Assembly: GCA_905480395.1 (NCBI GenBank)
Contig: CAJQQE010000001.1
Location: 35,984 to 99,983 of the forward strand
Source of the DNA: an uncultured Phycisphaerales bacterium
GTDB taxonomy: Bacteria; Planctomycetota; Phycisphaerae; Phycisphaerales; SM1A02
DNA: 64,000 bases
Direction of reading: 5' to 3'
Position 1 is the stretch's first letter, and the number at the start of each line of letters is the position of its first letter. The translations under genes and the position numbers were made by a program. The notes below the pieces were generated by a model. That model saw only the letters and a program-made list of their open reading frames with translations. It made no database searches and was not told the DNA's origin. Below, one piece after another: positions 1 through 9,584 of the stretch.

Positions 1-314
1 CGTTGTTCGGGCTCGAAGATATGCACCACGGTATCGACGAAATCAACGACCACCCACGTACCGCCCGAATCACGATTCGTGCGGTACGGTGGATCGCCAC
101 TCTCCTTGCCGATGTCCTCCAGCGCCTGCGCGACGGACTTCATCTGCCGACCACTGGTGCCGCTGGCAACCACGATGTAGTCAGAGACTTGGCTCAATCC
201 GCGGACATCAAGCACGCGGACGTCCGAGCATTTCATATCGGAACAGGTCCGGGCGCACTCGATGGTGAACGCCCGGACCTTTTCCGGATCACTGTTGGAT
301 CTAGTTCGACTCAA
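1..314 (-). CDS. rsfS: Ribosomal silencing factor RsfS (partial, 3' end beyond window)
   Basis: RsfS (Iojap family) binds ribosomal protein uL14 on the 50S subunit and blocks subunit joining when nutrients are scarce. The minus-strand translation contains the family core: a [13 protein letters not shown] strand, then [13 protein letters not shown], and near the window edge [20 protein letters not shown]. About 104 residues are visible; the family usually has 105-130, so about 20 C-terminal residues lie outside the window. There is no ATG far enough upstream. A TTG at 314, four bases after the hppA stop, gives the expected N-terminus; an internal ATG at 236 would cut into the fold. The gene follows hppA on the same strand. 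The family call is secure, the start codon less so. Confidence 0.88.
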   Translation of the reverse strand, partial: MSRTRSNSDPEKVRAFTIECARTCSDMKCSDVRVLDVRGLSQVSDYIVVASGTSGRQMKSVAQALEDIGKESGDPPYRTNRDSGGTWVVVDFVDTVVHIFEPEQ

Positions 315-318
315 TGGA

Positions 319-2883
319 TCAAAGACCAATCAGGTCGGAGATGTTCGGCCCGACCTTCACAATGAGGGCCGCGAACACGACCGAAACGACACTGACCAAC
401 TTGATGAGGATGTTCAACGCAGGTCCTGAGGTGTCCTTGAAGGGATCGCCGACGGTATCGCCGACCACACCCGCCTTGTGAGCGTCCGAACCCTTGCCAC
501 CAAACTTGCCGGTCTCGATGTACTTCTTGGCGTTATCCCAAGCACCACCAGCATTGGCCATGAAGATGGCGACCGCGAAGCCGCAGACCAGCGTTCCGGC
601 GAGCAGACCCATGACCCCGGCAACGCCGAGGATAAGACCGACCACGATTGGAACTGCCACTGCCATGAGGGAGGGAATGACCATCTCCTTCTGAGCCGAC
701 GCCGTGGAAATACCGACGCATGATGCGTAGTCAGGATATTCCTTCCCGTCGACTTCGATCTGGTAGGGCCACTTGAGTGGATCGGCGATGTCTTCATCGC
801 TCATACCGTTCTTCTTGAATCCACCCTTCATGATTGCGAACTGCCGGCGGCACTCGTCGATCATCGCAAAGGCCGCACGACCAACCGCATTCATGGTCAT
901 CGCACAGAAGAGGAAGACCAGCATCACACCGAGGAAGAGCCCAGCAAGCACCTTCGGGTTCATGATCGTGACGTCGTAGAACTGAAGTAGTTGGGGAATG
1001 GTTGCCCGAGTCGTCGGAACGATCTCGAAGAAGTATTGCTTGTTGTCGACATCCATCGAGAAGAACGTGCCGTCACCCATGGCCTTGGCATTCTTCATGT
1101 TCCAATTCTCATTGTTGAAGCCGTCGTAGATCTTGTTGCCATCCCGTGAGGCGAGCAGCAGGGCACCGATCGGCGCGGTGTTCTCTGCCGAAGGATCGCC
1201 GTCGATCGCGAAGACACCGTGGCCTTCATAGACGAAGGTCTCCGACTGCACCTGCTCCGGCGTGGAATTCACGTTACCGAGCTGGGTCTTCACGGTGATC
1301 ACGTAGGCCGCGAGCAGGGCGAGGGCCGTGAGGGCCGCCGAACCGATCGCGAAACCCTTGCCGGTCGCCGCGGTGGTGTTCCCGAGCGAGTCGAGCATGT
1401 CGGTTCGCTCGCGGACATAGGCTTCCTGGTGGGTCATTTCGGCGTTGCCGCCCGCGTTATCCGCGATCGGACCGTACGCATCGGTCGCCAGCGTGATACC
1501 CAGCGTCGAGAGCATGCCGACGGCGGCGATGCCGACCCCGAGCACACCCAACAGGAATGTGTCGCCACCGCCGGCGGCGACGAACGAGACGAGGATGGCG
1601 ATCACCACGGTGATCAGCGGGATCCACGTTGACTTCATGCCTTCAGCGATACCCGCGATAATCACGGTGGCAGCACCCATCTGGGACTGCTCGGCGATTC
1701 GCTGCGTGGGAGCGTGCTCATAGGACGTGTAACGCTCGGTACCCCAAGCAATGACCAGCCCGGAGATCAGACCGACCACGATGGCAATCCAGAGACGCCA
1801 CCAGACGATTCCAGCCAAGGCCATTTCTTCGCTGCCGAGTGCAAACCAAAGCAAGCCAGCCGAACCGAGAACGATGAGGGCAGAACTCGCCCAGACACCA
1901 CCGTGAAGGCTCTTCAAGAGTTGAGCCAGCGTGGCGTCTTCCTTCGTGCGAACCACGAAAATGGCAAGGATTGAAGCCAGAATGCCGAGGCCCGCAAGTG
2001 CGGGCGGGACGGTGACCAGGCGAAGCGCGTTGGCGTCACCAAGTGCAAGCTGGACCGAGGCGGCCGCGGCGAGTGCCATGGCTGCGAGGACCGATCCGTA
2101 GTACGACTCGTAGAGGTCGGCACCCATGCCGGCAACGTCACCGACGTTATCACCGACGTTATCTGCGATCGTCGCAGGATTTCGAGCGTCGTCTTCGGGG
2201 ATACCAGCTTCAACCTTGCCGACAAGGTCGGCACCGACATCCGCCGCCTTGGTGAAGATGCCGCCACCAACTCGAGCGAACAACGCTTGAAGCGATGCAC
2301 CCATGGCGAAACTCAGGGTGATGGTGGTGATGTCGACGAGGCCACCGGCGAACGAATCACCGAGGACGACGTAGAAGACGAAGAACCAGAGTGAGATATC
2401 CAAGAGGGCGAAGCCGGTAACGCAGAGACCCATGACGGCACCGGCCCGGAAGGCCACGGTGAGCCCCTTGTTCAACGACTCCTTCGCCGCGGCAGTGGTT
2501 CGGGCCGAGGCATTGGTCGCCGTCTTCATGCCGAAGAACCCGCACAAGCCGGAGAGGAGACCAGCCACGGCAACGCCGCCAACCGTCCAGAAGGCCTGCA
2601 GGCCACCCGCGGCCATCAATGCCAGGAGAACCAAAAGTGCGACGAACACGCCGGTCACGATCCGATTCTGTCGGCCCAGATAGGCACCCGCGCCGTCTCG
2701 AACCGCCTTGGCGATCCTGATCATCTCAGGGTCGCCTTCGGAATGGCTCATCACTGAGCGATAAAAGAAGTACGCCGCGACGAGGGCGATCAACGCACCA
2801 ATGGGCGCGAGGAACCAGGCGGGGGCTTCCGTGATGCTCGCCAACTCCGCGAGGGTGAATTGATTCTGAATCAGCATATTCAT
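319..2883 (-). CDS. hppA: Membrane-bound proton-translocating pyrophosphatase, K+-dependent type
   Basis: Integral membrane pyrophosphatase that couples hydrolysis of PPi to ion (usually proton) pumping. At 854 residues it has many hydrophobic spans. The substrate-binding motif [12 protein letters not shown] lies near residue 240 and the conserved C-terminal [15 protein letters not shown] near 806-820. The GNTTAA motif near residue 499 has Ala where K+-independent enzymes have Lys, so the K+-dependent class is expected (family knowledge). Unusual: about 105 residues lie between the helix ending AAYVITVK (near 533) and NPKVLAGLF (near 639), where typical enzymes have a short loop. AAGGA stands 11 nt before the ATG. 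rsfS follows 4 bp downstream. Whether the pumped ion is H+ or Na+ is not certain from sequence alone. Confidence 0.96.
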   Translation of the reverse strand: MNMLIQNQFTLAELASITEAPAWFLAPIGALIALVAAYFFYRSVMSHSEGDPEMIRIAKAVRDGAGAYLGRQNRIVTGVFVALLVLLALMAAGGLQAFWTVGGVAVAGLLSGLCGFFGMKTATNASARTTAAAKESLNKGLTVAFRAGAVMGLCVTGFALLDISLWFFVFYVVLGDSFAGGLVDITTITLSFAMGASLQALFARVGGGIFTKAADVGADLVGKVEAGIPEDDARNPATIADNVGDNVGDVAGMGADLYESYYGSVLAAMALAAAASVQLALGDANALRLVTVPPALAGLGILASILAIFVVRTKEDATLAQLLKSLHGGVWASSALIVLGSAGLLWFALGSEEMALAGIVWWRLWIAIVVGLISGLVIAWGTERYTSYEHAPTQRIAEQSQMGAATVIIAGIAEGMKSTWIPLITVVIAILVSFVAAGGGDTFLLGVLGVGIAAVGMLSTLGITLATDAYGPIADNAGGNAEMTHQEAYVRERTDMLDSLGNTTAATGKGFAIGSAALTALALLAAYVITVKTQLGNVNSTPEQVQSETFVYEGHGVFAIDGDPSAENTAPIGALLLASRDGNKIYDGFNNENWNMKNAKAMGDGTFFSMDVDNKQYFFEIVPTTRATIPQLLQFYDVTIMNPKVLAGLFLGVMLVFLFCAMTMNAVGRAAFAMIDECRRQFAIMKGGFKKNGMSDEDIADPLKWPYQIEVDGKEYPDYASCVGISTASAQKEMVIPSLMAVAVPIVVGLILGVAGVMGLLAGTLVCGFAVAIFMANAGGAWDNAKKYIETGKFGGKGSDAHKAGVVGDTVGDPFKDTSGPALNILIKLVSVVSVVFAALIVKVGPNISDLIGL

Positions 2884-3168
2884 CTGGGCGAAGGTCCTTG
2901 AGTGATCACCGCTCGATGCGAGAGGTGTAGTTCAGGGCGGATGGTCGTTCGACCCTCCACATGTGATCGTGTTGCCTTTATTGAATCGATCATTGTCGAG
3001 GCCGACCCGTGTCAGCCTCTGGGAACAGATCAGAAAAGCAACATCCAGCACCGCCGCGAACACGGCAGCCAATCCCGCCAACCTTGCGGAAGGAACGGGG
3101 GTACTTCGGGGTACTCATCGGCCATGCGACCTCTTGGTCACCAATCGCCGACGATTTCCTCCGTTAAA

Positions 3169-3366
3169 TTAGCGGATGGGCATATCCACGCGAGCCACTC
3201 GAGCGACCCGCTTGCGGGCCTCTCGTCGGTTCCGTTCGGAGGGCTTCTCGAAGTATTGACGCTTCTTCACGTCCTTCGTGAGGCCTTCCTTTTCGCAGAG
3301 CTTCTTGAAACGACGGAGCATTTGCTCCGCACTCTCGCCACCGCGAGCCTTGATTCGAATCGCCAT
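3169..3366 (-). CDS. rpsU: 30S ribosomal protein bS21
   Basis: Small basic protein of the 30S subunit near the mRNA exit channel and anti-Shine-Dalgarno region. The 65 residues begin MAIRIKARGGESAEQMLRRF, and the Arg/Lys-rich C-terminal helix (KPSERNRREARKRVARV) is typical of bS21. The reading frame stays open much further upstream, but the extension has no family similarity. The ATG at 3366 has GGAG 11 nt ahead and gives the normal length. The gene stands alone between hppA, on the same strand about 285 bp downstream, and a divergent NYN nuclease gene. I saw no gene or strong structure in the 285 bp before hppA. Confidence 0.93.
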   Translation of the reverse strand: MAIRIKARGGESAEQMLRRFKKLCEKEGLTKDVKKRQYFEKPSERNRREARKRVARVARVDMPIR

Positions 3367-3714
3367 AACCGTCACTGCTCCGAGACCGCGAACCGCGGCA
3401 TTTCTTGTGAGAAACGTCTCATTACACCTAATCCATGGTTTGACCGCAAGGGCTTGGAGCATGCGAAACCCAAGGAAGGCGGGATCAAGCCATCCGATAT
3501 CCCGAATCTGAGGCCCCGAACACCCGCTGCCACATCGCCCGCACCACGGCCGTCTCGGGACGTAAACCACTGCCCAGCATAGACTTGTCGCCCCAATCGC
3601 ATTGCTGTCGCCATTTCTATTGGGCCGACTCTGGAATTCCTGAGTTCGAATGACTTTTCCAACCGAATCCAAGACTAATCTGGCGACTCCTTTCCGCTCC
3701 CACGGATCCTGCCC
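3367..3714. other. Divergent intergenic region rpsU / NYN nuclease
   Basis: These 348 bp separate two divergently transcribed genes and should hold both promoters and the rpsU leader. Open frames crossing it on both strands show no recognisable protein. I found no convincing -35/-10 pair, hairpin or riboswitch. Confidence 0.5.
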
Positions 3715-4473
3715 TTGCCCACCCTGGTCGATGCCTACAACGTGCTCCATGTCGTCGGTGTCCTTCCCCCCGAACTCGCGGGGATCGACCTCGAGGAGCT
3801 TGCCGCGTTGTTAGAAGGGAGCCGATTTGGTCGAGAGGAAGTTCTCCTGATCTGTGACGGAATCCCAAAGCCCAATCAGGTGGAGGATGGCAGACGGGTC
3901 CACGTTCGCTTCGCCGGTGCCGGAACGACCGCCGACGAGCTGATTATTCGGTTGGTTCGACGGTCTTCGGCCCCTCGACGACTGACCGTCGTCACCAGTG
4001 ATCGGGAAATCGCCCAGCATGCCAGGCGCCGCCGCGCGAAGGTCCTCAGCTCAGAAGCTTTTCTCGCATCACTGGTCGAGGATCACGCTGCGAAGCCCCG
4101 GGCCGACCGACGCTCGCCACGTCGACCGACTGGAATTCACCCGGCCGACCGGCGCCAAGTCGAGCAGTGGCTCCGGCTTTTCAACGTCGAGGAGGATCTA
4201 CTCGACCTCGAGTCCCTCGCACCGAAGCCCTCCCCATCGCCCACGGACGAAACACCACCACGCGAGGATCCGGCTGCTCCGCCCGTCAAACCGCCGACGA
4301 GATCATCAAACCCGCTTCTCAATGCCGGCCATCTCGACGACATTCGCCTCGAGGACGTCGAGAAGATCAACATGTCCGATCTGCTTGATGAGACCGGCCG
4401 ACTCCGACGAGAACCAGCCGACGAAAAGATCTCTGACCCTGACCCTGACCCCGGACCGGCTGATCAGCCATGA
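3715..4473 (+). CDS. NYN-domain (YacP/Rae1-like) ribonuclease
   Basis: The N-terminal 125 residues look like a NYN/PIN-fold nuclease of the YacP family. They contain LVDAYNVLH at residues 4-12, LLICDGIP near 45, the TADELI acidic motif near 72 and VVTSDREIA near 93; these supply the acidic metal-binding residues. Bacillus Rae1 (YacP) cleaves mRNA on the ribosome (family knowledge). Residues 125-252 form a Pro/Asp-rich, probably disordered tail containing a short helix with DDIRLEDVEKIN. The start is a TTG at 3715; no ATG gives a complete domain. The stop overlaps the pdxH start (ATGA), suggesting coupling. The fold is convincing, the substrate unknown. Confidence 0.78.
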   Translation: MPTLVDAYNVLHVVGVLPPELAGIDLEELAALLEGSRFGREEVLLICDGIPKPNQVEDGRRVHVRFAGAGTTADELIIRLVRRSSAPRRLTVVTSDREIAQHARRRRAKVLSSEAFLASLVEDHAAKPRADRRSPRRPTGIHPADRRQVEQWLRLFNVEEDLLDLESLAPKPSPSPTDETPPREDPAAPPVKPPTRSSNPLLNAGHLDDIRLEDVEKINMSDLLDETGRLRREPADEKISDPDPDPGPADQP

Positions 4474-5105
4474 TGCCACGCCAACCCGATGAGAACCCAT
4501 CTATGAATTTCGACCATCCCCCCGCTGATCCATTCGCCGTCTTTGAGGACTGGTTCCGTCACGCCGAATCTCACGCTGGTCTCCCGAATCCGAACGCGAT
4601 GACCATTGCCACCGCGAATGACCAAGGCCGACCCACCGCCCGCATCGTGCTCCTGAAACAGTTCGACGCCCGCGGTTTTGTCTTCTTTACGAACCGGCAA
4701 AGCCGAAAAGCCGAAGATCTCGCTTTAAACCCGGCGGCCTCCCTGCTCTTCCACTGGGACAGCCTCGATCGGCAGGTGCGAATCGAAGGGATCACCGAGC
4801 CAACTTCGGACGCCGAGAGCGATGCATATTTCAATAGCCGCGCCCTCGAGAGCCGGCTGAACGCGATTGCGAGTGATCAATCACGCCCGATTGAAAGTCG
4901 CGCCGCGCTCGAAGCTCGCCGCGCGGACGTGGATGCCGCCCATGCCGACGGTCAAACTCCGAACCGGCCGCCGCATTGGGGTGGCTACCGATTGATCCCA
5001 TCGCGATTCGAATTCTGGGGTGGACATCCACATCGCCTGCATGATCGAGTGATCTACCTCGCCGACAATCATGGCGGTTGGACCACCACCCGGCTCATGC
5101 CCTAA
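4470..5105 (+). CDS. pdxH: Pyridoxamine 5'-phosphate oxidase
   Basis: FMN-dependent enzyme that oxidises pyridoxamine or pyridoxine 5'-phosphate to PLP, the last step of vitamin B6 salvage and synthesis. Visible family features are DPFAVFEDWF near the N-terminus, AMTIATANDQGRPTARIVLLK (FMN-binding strand pair), GFVFFTNRQSRKAEDL, and the C-terminal signature SRFEFWGGHPHRLHDR near residues 177-193. Its 211 residues match the usual length of about 200-218. The ATG at 4470 overlaps the preceding stop codon; a second in-frame ATG at 4503 is also possible because the first eleven residues are not conserved. PLP made here serves the two aminotransferases encoded elsewhere in the window. Confidence 0.95.
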   Translation: MMPRQPDENPSMNFDHPPADPFAVFEDWFRHAESHAGLPNPNAMTIATANDQGRPTARIVLLKQFDARGFVFFTNRQSRKAEDLALNPAASLLFHWDSLDRQVRIEGITEPTSDAESDAYFNSRALESRLNAIASDQSRPIESRAALEARRADVDAAHADGQTPNRPPHWGGYRLIPSRFEFWGGHPHRLHDRVIYLADNHGGWTTTRLMP

Positions 5106-5139
5106 TCTTGAGCAGACACCAGAAAAGGTAGATCGACGT

Positions 5140-8100
5140 TCATTCGTCCGAGGCTTCCACCTTGGCAAACTTGCGACGGCGATCTTCTTTGCGCGGTGGA
5201 ATGAAGCCGCCGCGAACTCGAACCCCATCTGCGCCAGCCTCTCGGAGGCGGGCCACCAGTGCATCATCAGGAACCACGCGAATTCCCGGCGACGCCAACA
5301 CGACATGTTGGCCGTTGGCGAGACGCAAATGTATGACCGTCTCGACCGGCCGGCCCGAAAGAGCTTGGACGCTCCCTGCCGACTGCTTCAACTGTCCCGA
5401 GACGAACTCCATTCGCCGTCGGAACATCTCATCGGTCTCGTCATCCTTCGTCTGATCGAACAGGATTTCGATTCGCGTCGAAAGCAGACTCGAAACCTTG
5501 TCGATCGGGATGATCTGGTCGACGACGATCTGCGGCTCACCTCGACCGGTTTCGACTTGCCCCACGAGTACGACGGTGCGATCGACCTGGATCTCCTCGG
5601 CATGTCGGGCGAACGCCTCGCTGAACACCACGCCTTCGACCGTCCCATGCTTATCGGAAAGCGTGGTCATGGCCATCTTGGAGCCGTTTCGGGTGATCAC
5701 CGGGCGAACCCGGTTGATCACGCCCGCAAAGACCACCGGACTTTCATTCGGCAGATCGCCGAGGCGGTTGCTGACCACGTTGCAGAACTCGGCAATGAGA
5801 TTTCCGATTCCGTCCAGCGGATGGCCGGAGACATGAAAACCGAGCGTCTCTTTCTCTTCCGCGAGTCTGGTCATCTGATCCCAAGGCTTCACCTCCGGCA
5901 ACGGCAACCGCGGTGCATTCCCGCTGGGTCCATCAGCTTCGTCGTCGCCCCCGCCGCCGAAAAGCATGTTCTGGCCAGCCGAACGATCGGCGGCCAATGA
6001 CTTTCCGGCCTTGAACGCGTCGGGGACCGCGACCAACATTGCCGCCCGCGCATCCTCGCCATGCACCGAATCAAAGGCGCCGGCTCGAACCAGTGACTCG
6101 ATTGCTTTTTGATTGACTCGGGCGTGATCAATCCGCTCGCAGAATTCGTGCAGCGACTCGTATGGACCAGTCTCGTTCCGCGACTCGACGATGGAGGCAA
6201 TCCCGTCCTTCGCAATTCCCTTGATTGCTTGAAGACCGAAACGAACATGTCCACTGCAGTTGGACGGACGCTCGCCGGTATCAAAGACCACATTGAAATC
6301 TTCGCCCGAGAAATTCACGTCCGGCGGTCGTACATCCACGCCGACATGCCGTTTCTCTGGAGTCGAATCAGGGAACGGAACCCGGAGGCAATCCTCAAGA
6401 TAGATTGACCAATCTTCGACCTTCTTGGCCTGGCTCTCAAAGGTCAGTACCGCCGCCATGTACTGGTTCGGAAAGTAAGTCTTCAGGTACGCGGTCTGAT
6501 ACGCGACGATCGCGTAACCCGTGGAGTGGCTCTTGTTGAACCCATACCCTGCGAATTTCAGAATCAGGTCGAACAATTCTTCCGCCTGTTTGGCGCCCAC
6601 CCCTTGCTTCGCGGAACCGGCGACAAACTCGGCCCGGGCCGAATCGATAACGCTGATCTTCTTCTTCGAGATCGCCTTGATGACCGTGTACGCGGTGCGA
6701 AGCGGAATGCCGCCGAGCCCGTGCAGCACCTGCATGACCTGCTCTTGATACACCATGATGCCGTAGGTCTCGGCGGTGTATCGATCGACGATCTCGTGGA
6801 CGGATGGCACCTGCTGTTGTCGGTGCTTCCGAGCGTTGTAATCGGGGATCAGGTCCATCGGCCCTGGCCTGAAGAGCGCGTTCGCAGCGATCAGATCCTC
6901 GAGTCGGTCGGGCTGCATCTCGGTGAGCAGTTTCCGCATGCCACCCGACTCAAACTGAAAAATGCCACTGGTATCACCTCGACGAAACAACTCCAGGACC
7001 CGCTGGTCATCGAGCGGCACACGTTCCAGATCCAGTGGATGGATTGCGGTCCGCGAGGCCGCGGTTCCAGTTTTCGGCATTTCTTGGCCGACTGCGGACC
7101 AGATCTCCGCCTCGGGAATCGAGTTGATAATCAACTGACGGGCGCGCTCGATCGTCGAGAGCGTCCGTAATCCGAGAAAGTCCATCTTGAGCAGGCCGAT
7201 ATGTTCGCAGGTCGGGCCGTCCCACTGGGTGACCACATCGTCACTTCCAGACGTCTTGCAGAGCGGCACGATGTCATCGAGCGGACGCGTTGCCATGATG
7301 ACGCCGGCGGCGTGAACCCCAGCGTGCCGCGCATGGTTCTCTAACGCTCGCGCGGCATTGACCACCCGCTGTACGCGAGGATCGCCATCGCAAGCGGCTC
7401 GCAGCTCCGGCTCCTTCTGCAGCGCATCATCGATGGTGATGTTGAGTTCCGCCGGAACCAGGTTGGCGAGCTTCTGTCCTTCGGACGGTGCAAAACCCAT
7501 CACGCGAGCGACATCCTTGATCGCCGCCTTGGCTTTCAATCGACCAAACGTAATGATCTGCGCGACGTGTCCGTACTTCTGCCGGACATGGTTGATCACC
7601 TCGCCTCGGCCGTTCTGACAGATATCAATATCGATATCGGGATACTCCGCTCGATCCGGATCGGTGAATCGTTCGAAGAGCAACCCGTAATGCACCGGAC
7701 ACGCGTTGGAGAGTCCGAGCACGTATCCGACCATTGTTCCGACTCCGGAACCACGAGCATTCGATGGAATGCCGCGTTGGCGAGCCCAGTTCACGAAGTC
7801 CCAGACAATCAGGAAGTACGCGGAAATGAGCTTGTCCGCCAGCACTTTCAATTCACGTTCAAGCCTCGCTCTGATCTCTTCGGTAACCCCGTCAGGACCG
7901 TATCGCCAGATCAGTCCCGCCTCACAAAGATCCCGCAGCGCGCGGTCACATCCATCCTTGAGCGCCTCCGCATCCGCCGCATCGGCGGATTGCTCGTCGA
8001 ACGGTCGGAGTTCGAAACGGGCGCAATATCTTTTGAACCACTCAGTCAGATCGCCGCCGTCGTAGCGAGGCGGCTCGCCCGGATGGATGACCTCGACGAC

Positions 8101-9096
8101 CGGGGCATGGTTCTCGACTGCGGAAAGGTCGACGTTGCAACGATCCGCAATGCGGACGGTGTTCTGAAGCGCTTCCTGTTCGTCGGCTTCAGGAAAGAGC
8201 GCCTTCATTTCTGCCGCATTTTTGACGTAGATCTGTTCGGGATACCGGAGGCGATCCGGATCATCTTTGGTCTTGCCCATACTGATACAGCAGAGCGTGT
8301 CGTGATCGTCGTGGTCCTCAGCATTGAGAAAATGGGCGTCGTTGTCGATCACCAACGGAAGGTCGAGCTGCGCGGCCAGTTTCTTGAGGAGCGGATTGAT
8401 TCGCTCCTGCTCCGGAACATGTCGCTGAAGCTCGATAAAGAATCGAGGCTCGCCGTCTTCACCGGGCGCGAAGGTCTTCGCATGCCATTCTGCCTCGGCG
8501 ATTGCGAGATCCCAGTGTCCCTGGTCGTTGGTTCGTACGAAGTTGGTGAGATGAAATGCGACCGAAGAACCGAGGTGTCCGTTAATGGCAACCAATCCGG
8601 CGTTCCGTTCTTCGAGCGTGCTCTTGTCCATCCGCGGCTTGTAGTAGAAGCCGTTGAGATAGGCGTCAGAACTGAGCTTCATCAGGTTCCGCCATCCGCC
8701 GATATCCAGCGCGAGTAGAACGAGGTGAAAACCACCATCCGCCACGCCGGTCCGCGTTCGATCGCGTCGATCTCCGGGCCGACCGTCTCGGTCCGGAGCG
8801 ACGTACGCCTCGATTCCGAGGATGGGCTTGATCCCTTCCGCACGAGCGGTTGCGTTGAACTCAAACGCCGCGTGGAGATTTCCGTGATCCGTGACCGCGA
8901 CCGCAGTCATCCCCAACTCTTTCACCCGCTTGACGAGACGAGTGATCCGGTTCCCGCCATCGAGCAGGGAGTATTCGCTATGCAGATGAAGGTGCACGAA
9001 ATCAGCCGCGGCATCGGGCTTCTTCACGACGGCGGTTGACGTCTTACTGGTCTTGCCAGTTTTCGATTTCGTACGGTCTTTCTTCTCAGCCATCAT
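5140..9096 (-). CDS. dnaE: DNA polymerase III alpha subunit
   Basis: Replicative C-family polymerase catalytic subunit. A PHP domain opens the protein (HLHLHSEYSLLDGG near residue 34, AVTDHGNL). The polymerase active site includes PDIDIDI near 483 and a further conserved Asp in LLKMDFLGL near 635, matching the three catalytic aspartates of E. coli DnaE. A helix-hairpin-helix region follows, and an OB-fold lies near 1117-1190 (VVFAGVINRVRPV). Length is about 1318 residues. The ATG at 9096 was chosen because AAGGA precedes it by 7 nt; the earlier ATG at 9123 overlaps a TAGAAT -10-like hexamer. The N-terminal 25 residues are Lys/Thr-rich and not conserved. The gene is monocistronic between a converging pdxH and a divergent membrane-protein gene. 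Confidence 0.97.
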   Translation of the reverse strand: MMAEKKDRTKSKTGKTSKTSTAVVKKPDAAADFVHLHLHSEYSLLDGGNRITRLVKRVKELGMTAVAVTDHGNLHAAFEFNATARAEGIKPILGIEAYVAPDRDGRPGDRRDRTRTGVADGGFHLVLLALDIGGWRNLMKLSSDAYLNGFYYKPRMDKSTLEERNAGLVAINGHLGSSVAFHLTNFVRTNDQGHWDLAIAEAEWHAKTFAPGEDGEPRFFIELQRHVPEQERINPLLKKLAAQLDLPLVIDNDAHFLNAEDHDDHDTLCCISMGKTKDDPDRLRYPEQIYVKNAAEMKALFPEADEQEALQNTVRIADRCNVDLSAVENHAPVVEVIHPGEPPRYDGGDLTEWFKRYCARFELRPFDEQSADAADAEALKDGCDRALRDLCEAGLIWRYGPDGVTEEIRARLERELKVLADKLISAYFLIVWDFVNWARQRGIPSNARGSGVGTMVGYVLGLSNACPVHYGLLFERFTDPDRAEYPDIDIDICQNGRGEVINHVRQKYGHVAQIITFGRLKAKAAIKDVARVMGFAPSEGQKLANLVPAELNITIDDALQKEPELRAACDGDPRVQRVVNAARALENHARHAGVHAAGVIMATRPLDDIVPLCKTSGSDDVVTQWDGPTCEHIGLLKMDFLGLRTLSTIERARQLIINSIPEAEIWSAVGQEMPKTGTAASRTAIHPLDLERVPLDDQRVLELFRRGDTSGIFQFESGGMRKLLTEMQPDRLEDLIAANALFRPGPMDLIPDYNARKHRQQQVPSVHEIVDRYTAETYGIMVYQEQVMQVLHGLGGIPLRTAYTVIKAISKKKISVIDSARAEFVAGSAKQGVGAKQAEELFDLILKFAGYGFNKSHSTGYAIVAYQTAYLKTYFPNQYMAAVLTFESQAKKVEDWSIYLEDCLRVPFPDSTPEKRHVGVDVRPPDVNFSGEDFNVVFDTGERPSNCSGHVRFGLQAIKGIAKDGIASIVESRNETGPYESLHEFCERIDHARVNQKAIESLVRAGAFDSVHGEDARAAMLVAVPDAFKAGKSLAADRSAGQNMLFGGGGDDEADGPSGNAPRLPLPEVKPWDQMTRLAEEKETLGFHVSGHPLDGIGNLIAEFCNVVSNRLGDLPNESPVVFAGVINRVRPVITRNGSKMAMTTLSDKHGTVEGVVFSEAFARHAEEIQVDRTVVLVGQVETGRGEPQIVVDQIIPIDKVSSLLSTRIEILFDQTKDDETDEMFRRRMEFVSGQLKQSAGSVQALSGRPVETVIHLRLANGQHVVLASPGIRVVPDDALVARLREAGADGVRVRGGFIPPRKEDRRRKFAKVEASDE

Positions 9097-9121
9097 CTCT
9101 CCATCCTTGGACGATGTGGTC

Positions 9122-9127
9122 ATTCTA
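9122..9127 (-). promoter_or_regulatory. -10-like TAGAAT before dnaE
   Basis: On the minus strand TAGAAT (5 of 6 to TATAAT) lies here. Transcription would begin near 9115, downstream of the ATG at 9123 and upstream of the ATG at 9096, supporting the shorter dnaE. No clear -35 box is visible. Confidence 0.4.
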
Positions 9128-9235
9128 GACCGAGGACCAGCACGAATCCCCCATCAACGTCTCCATCGGCGCCTGATCCACGAGGCGGGAACCTCCCGAA
9201 CGGCAATTCTCCGACCTCGCCTCCCAATCACGTCG

Positions 9236-9241
9236 TAGAAT
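9236..9241 (+). promoter_or_regulatory. -10-like TAGAAT, possible leaderless start
   Basis: TAGAAT ends 7 nt before the ATG at 9249, so transcription could start at or next to that codon. No Shine-Dalgarno sequence can then be used. The -35 region is weak. Confidence 0.4.
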
Positions 9242-9248
9242 GGAAGAT

Positions 9249-9560
9249 ATGGAACGTCCCAACCCATTCGCCCGAACCCCCTTTGTCCGCGTGGTCAACG
9301 TTGGACAGCAGATGGGTGATGGATGGCGCCGAATCGACCGTGGTGGACCTTGGAGCCGGTTCCTGGCCGGATTCATGGCCATTCTCCTTGCCGTGCCGAT
9401 TCTCTTGATTGGACTCGTCTTGGTGGTGGCCTTGACCGCCTTCGGAATCGCCGCGGCGCTGGTGAGCCTCTTCATCGGACGCCGCCCCGGCCAGAAAAAA
9501 GCCACCGCGCCAGCCACGCCGGGCCGCGAGAACGTCCGGGTGATTCCCCCAAGATCGTGA
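9249..9560 (+). CDS. Small two-span membrane protein, unknown function
   Basis: About 103 residues: a polar N-terminus, a hydrophobic region near residues 38-75 that could form one long or two close membrane helices (FLAGFMAILLAVPILLIG, then VALTAFGIAAALVSLF), and a basic tail (RRPGQKK). I recognise no family. An ATG at 9240 is also in frame; 9249 is preferred because a TAGAAT hexamer ends 7 nt ahead and overlaps the earlier ATG. The gene is divergent from dnaE and converges on the class IV aminotransferase gene. Function cannot be inferred from the neighbours. Confidence 0.6.
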   Translation: MERPNPFARTPFVRVVNVGQQMGDGWRRIDRGGPWSRFLAGFMAILLAVPILLIGLVLVVALTAFGIAAALVSLFIGRRPGQKKATAPATPGRENVRVIPPRS

Positions 9561-9584
9561 AGCGGTCTTGGTCCCGATCCGTGA

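Noticed and set aside
3095..3115. GGGGTACT direct repeat downstream of rpsU
   Set aside because: Only two short copies; too little to call an element.
3367..3750. Long N-terminal extension of rpsU
   Set aside because: bS21 is about 60-70 residues; the ATG at 3366 has a Shine-Dalgarno and gives 65.
7567..8718. 383-codon plus-strand open frame
   Set aside because: Antisense to the dnaE polymerase core; no domain recognised.
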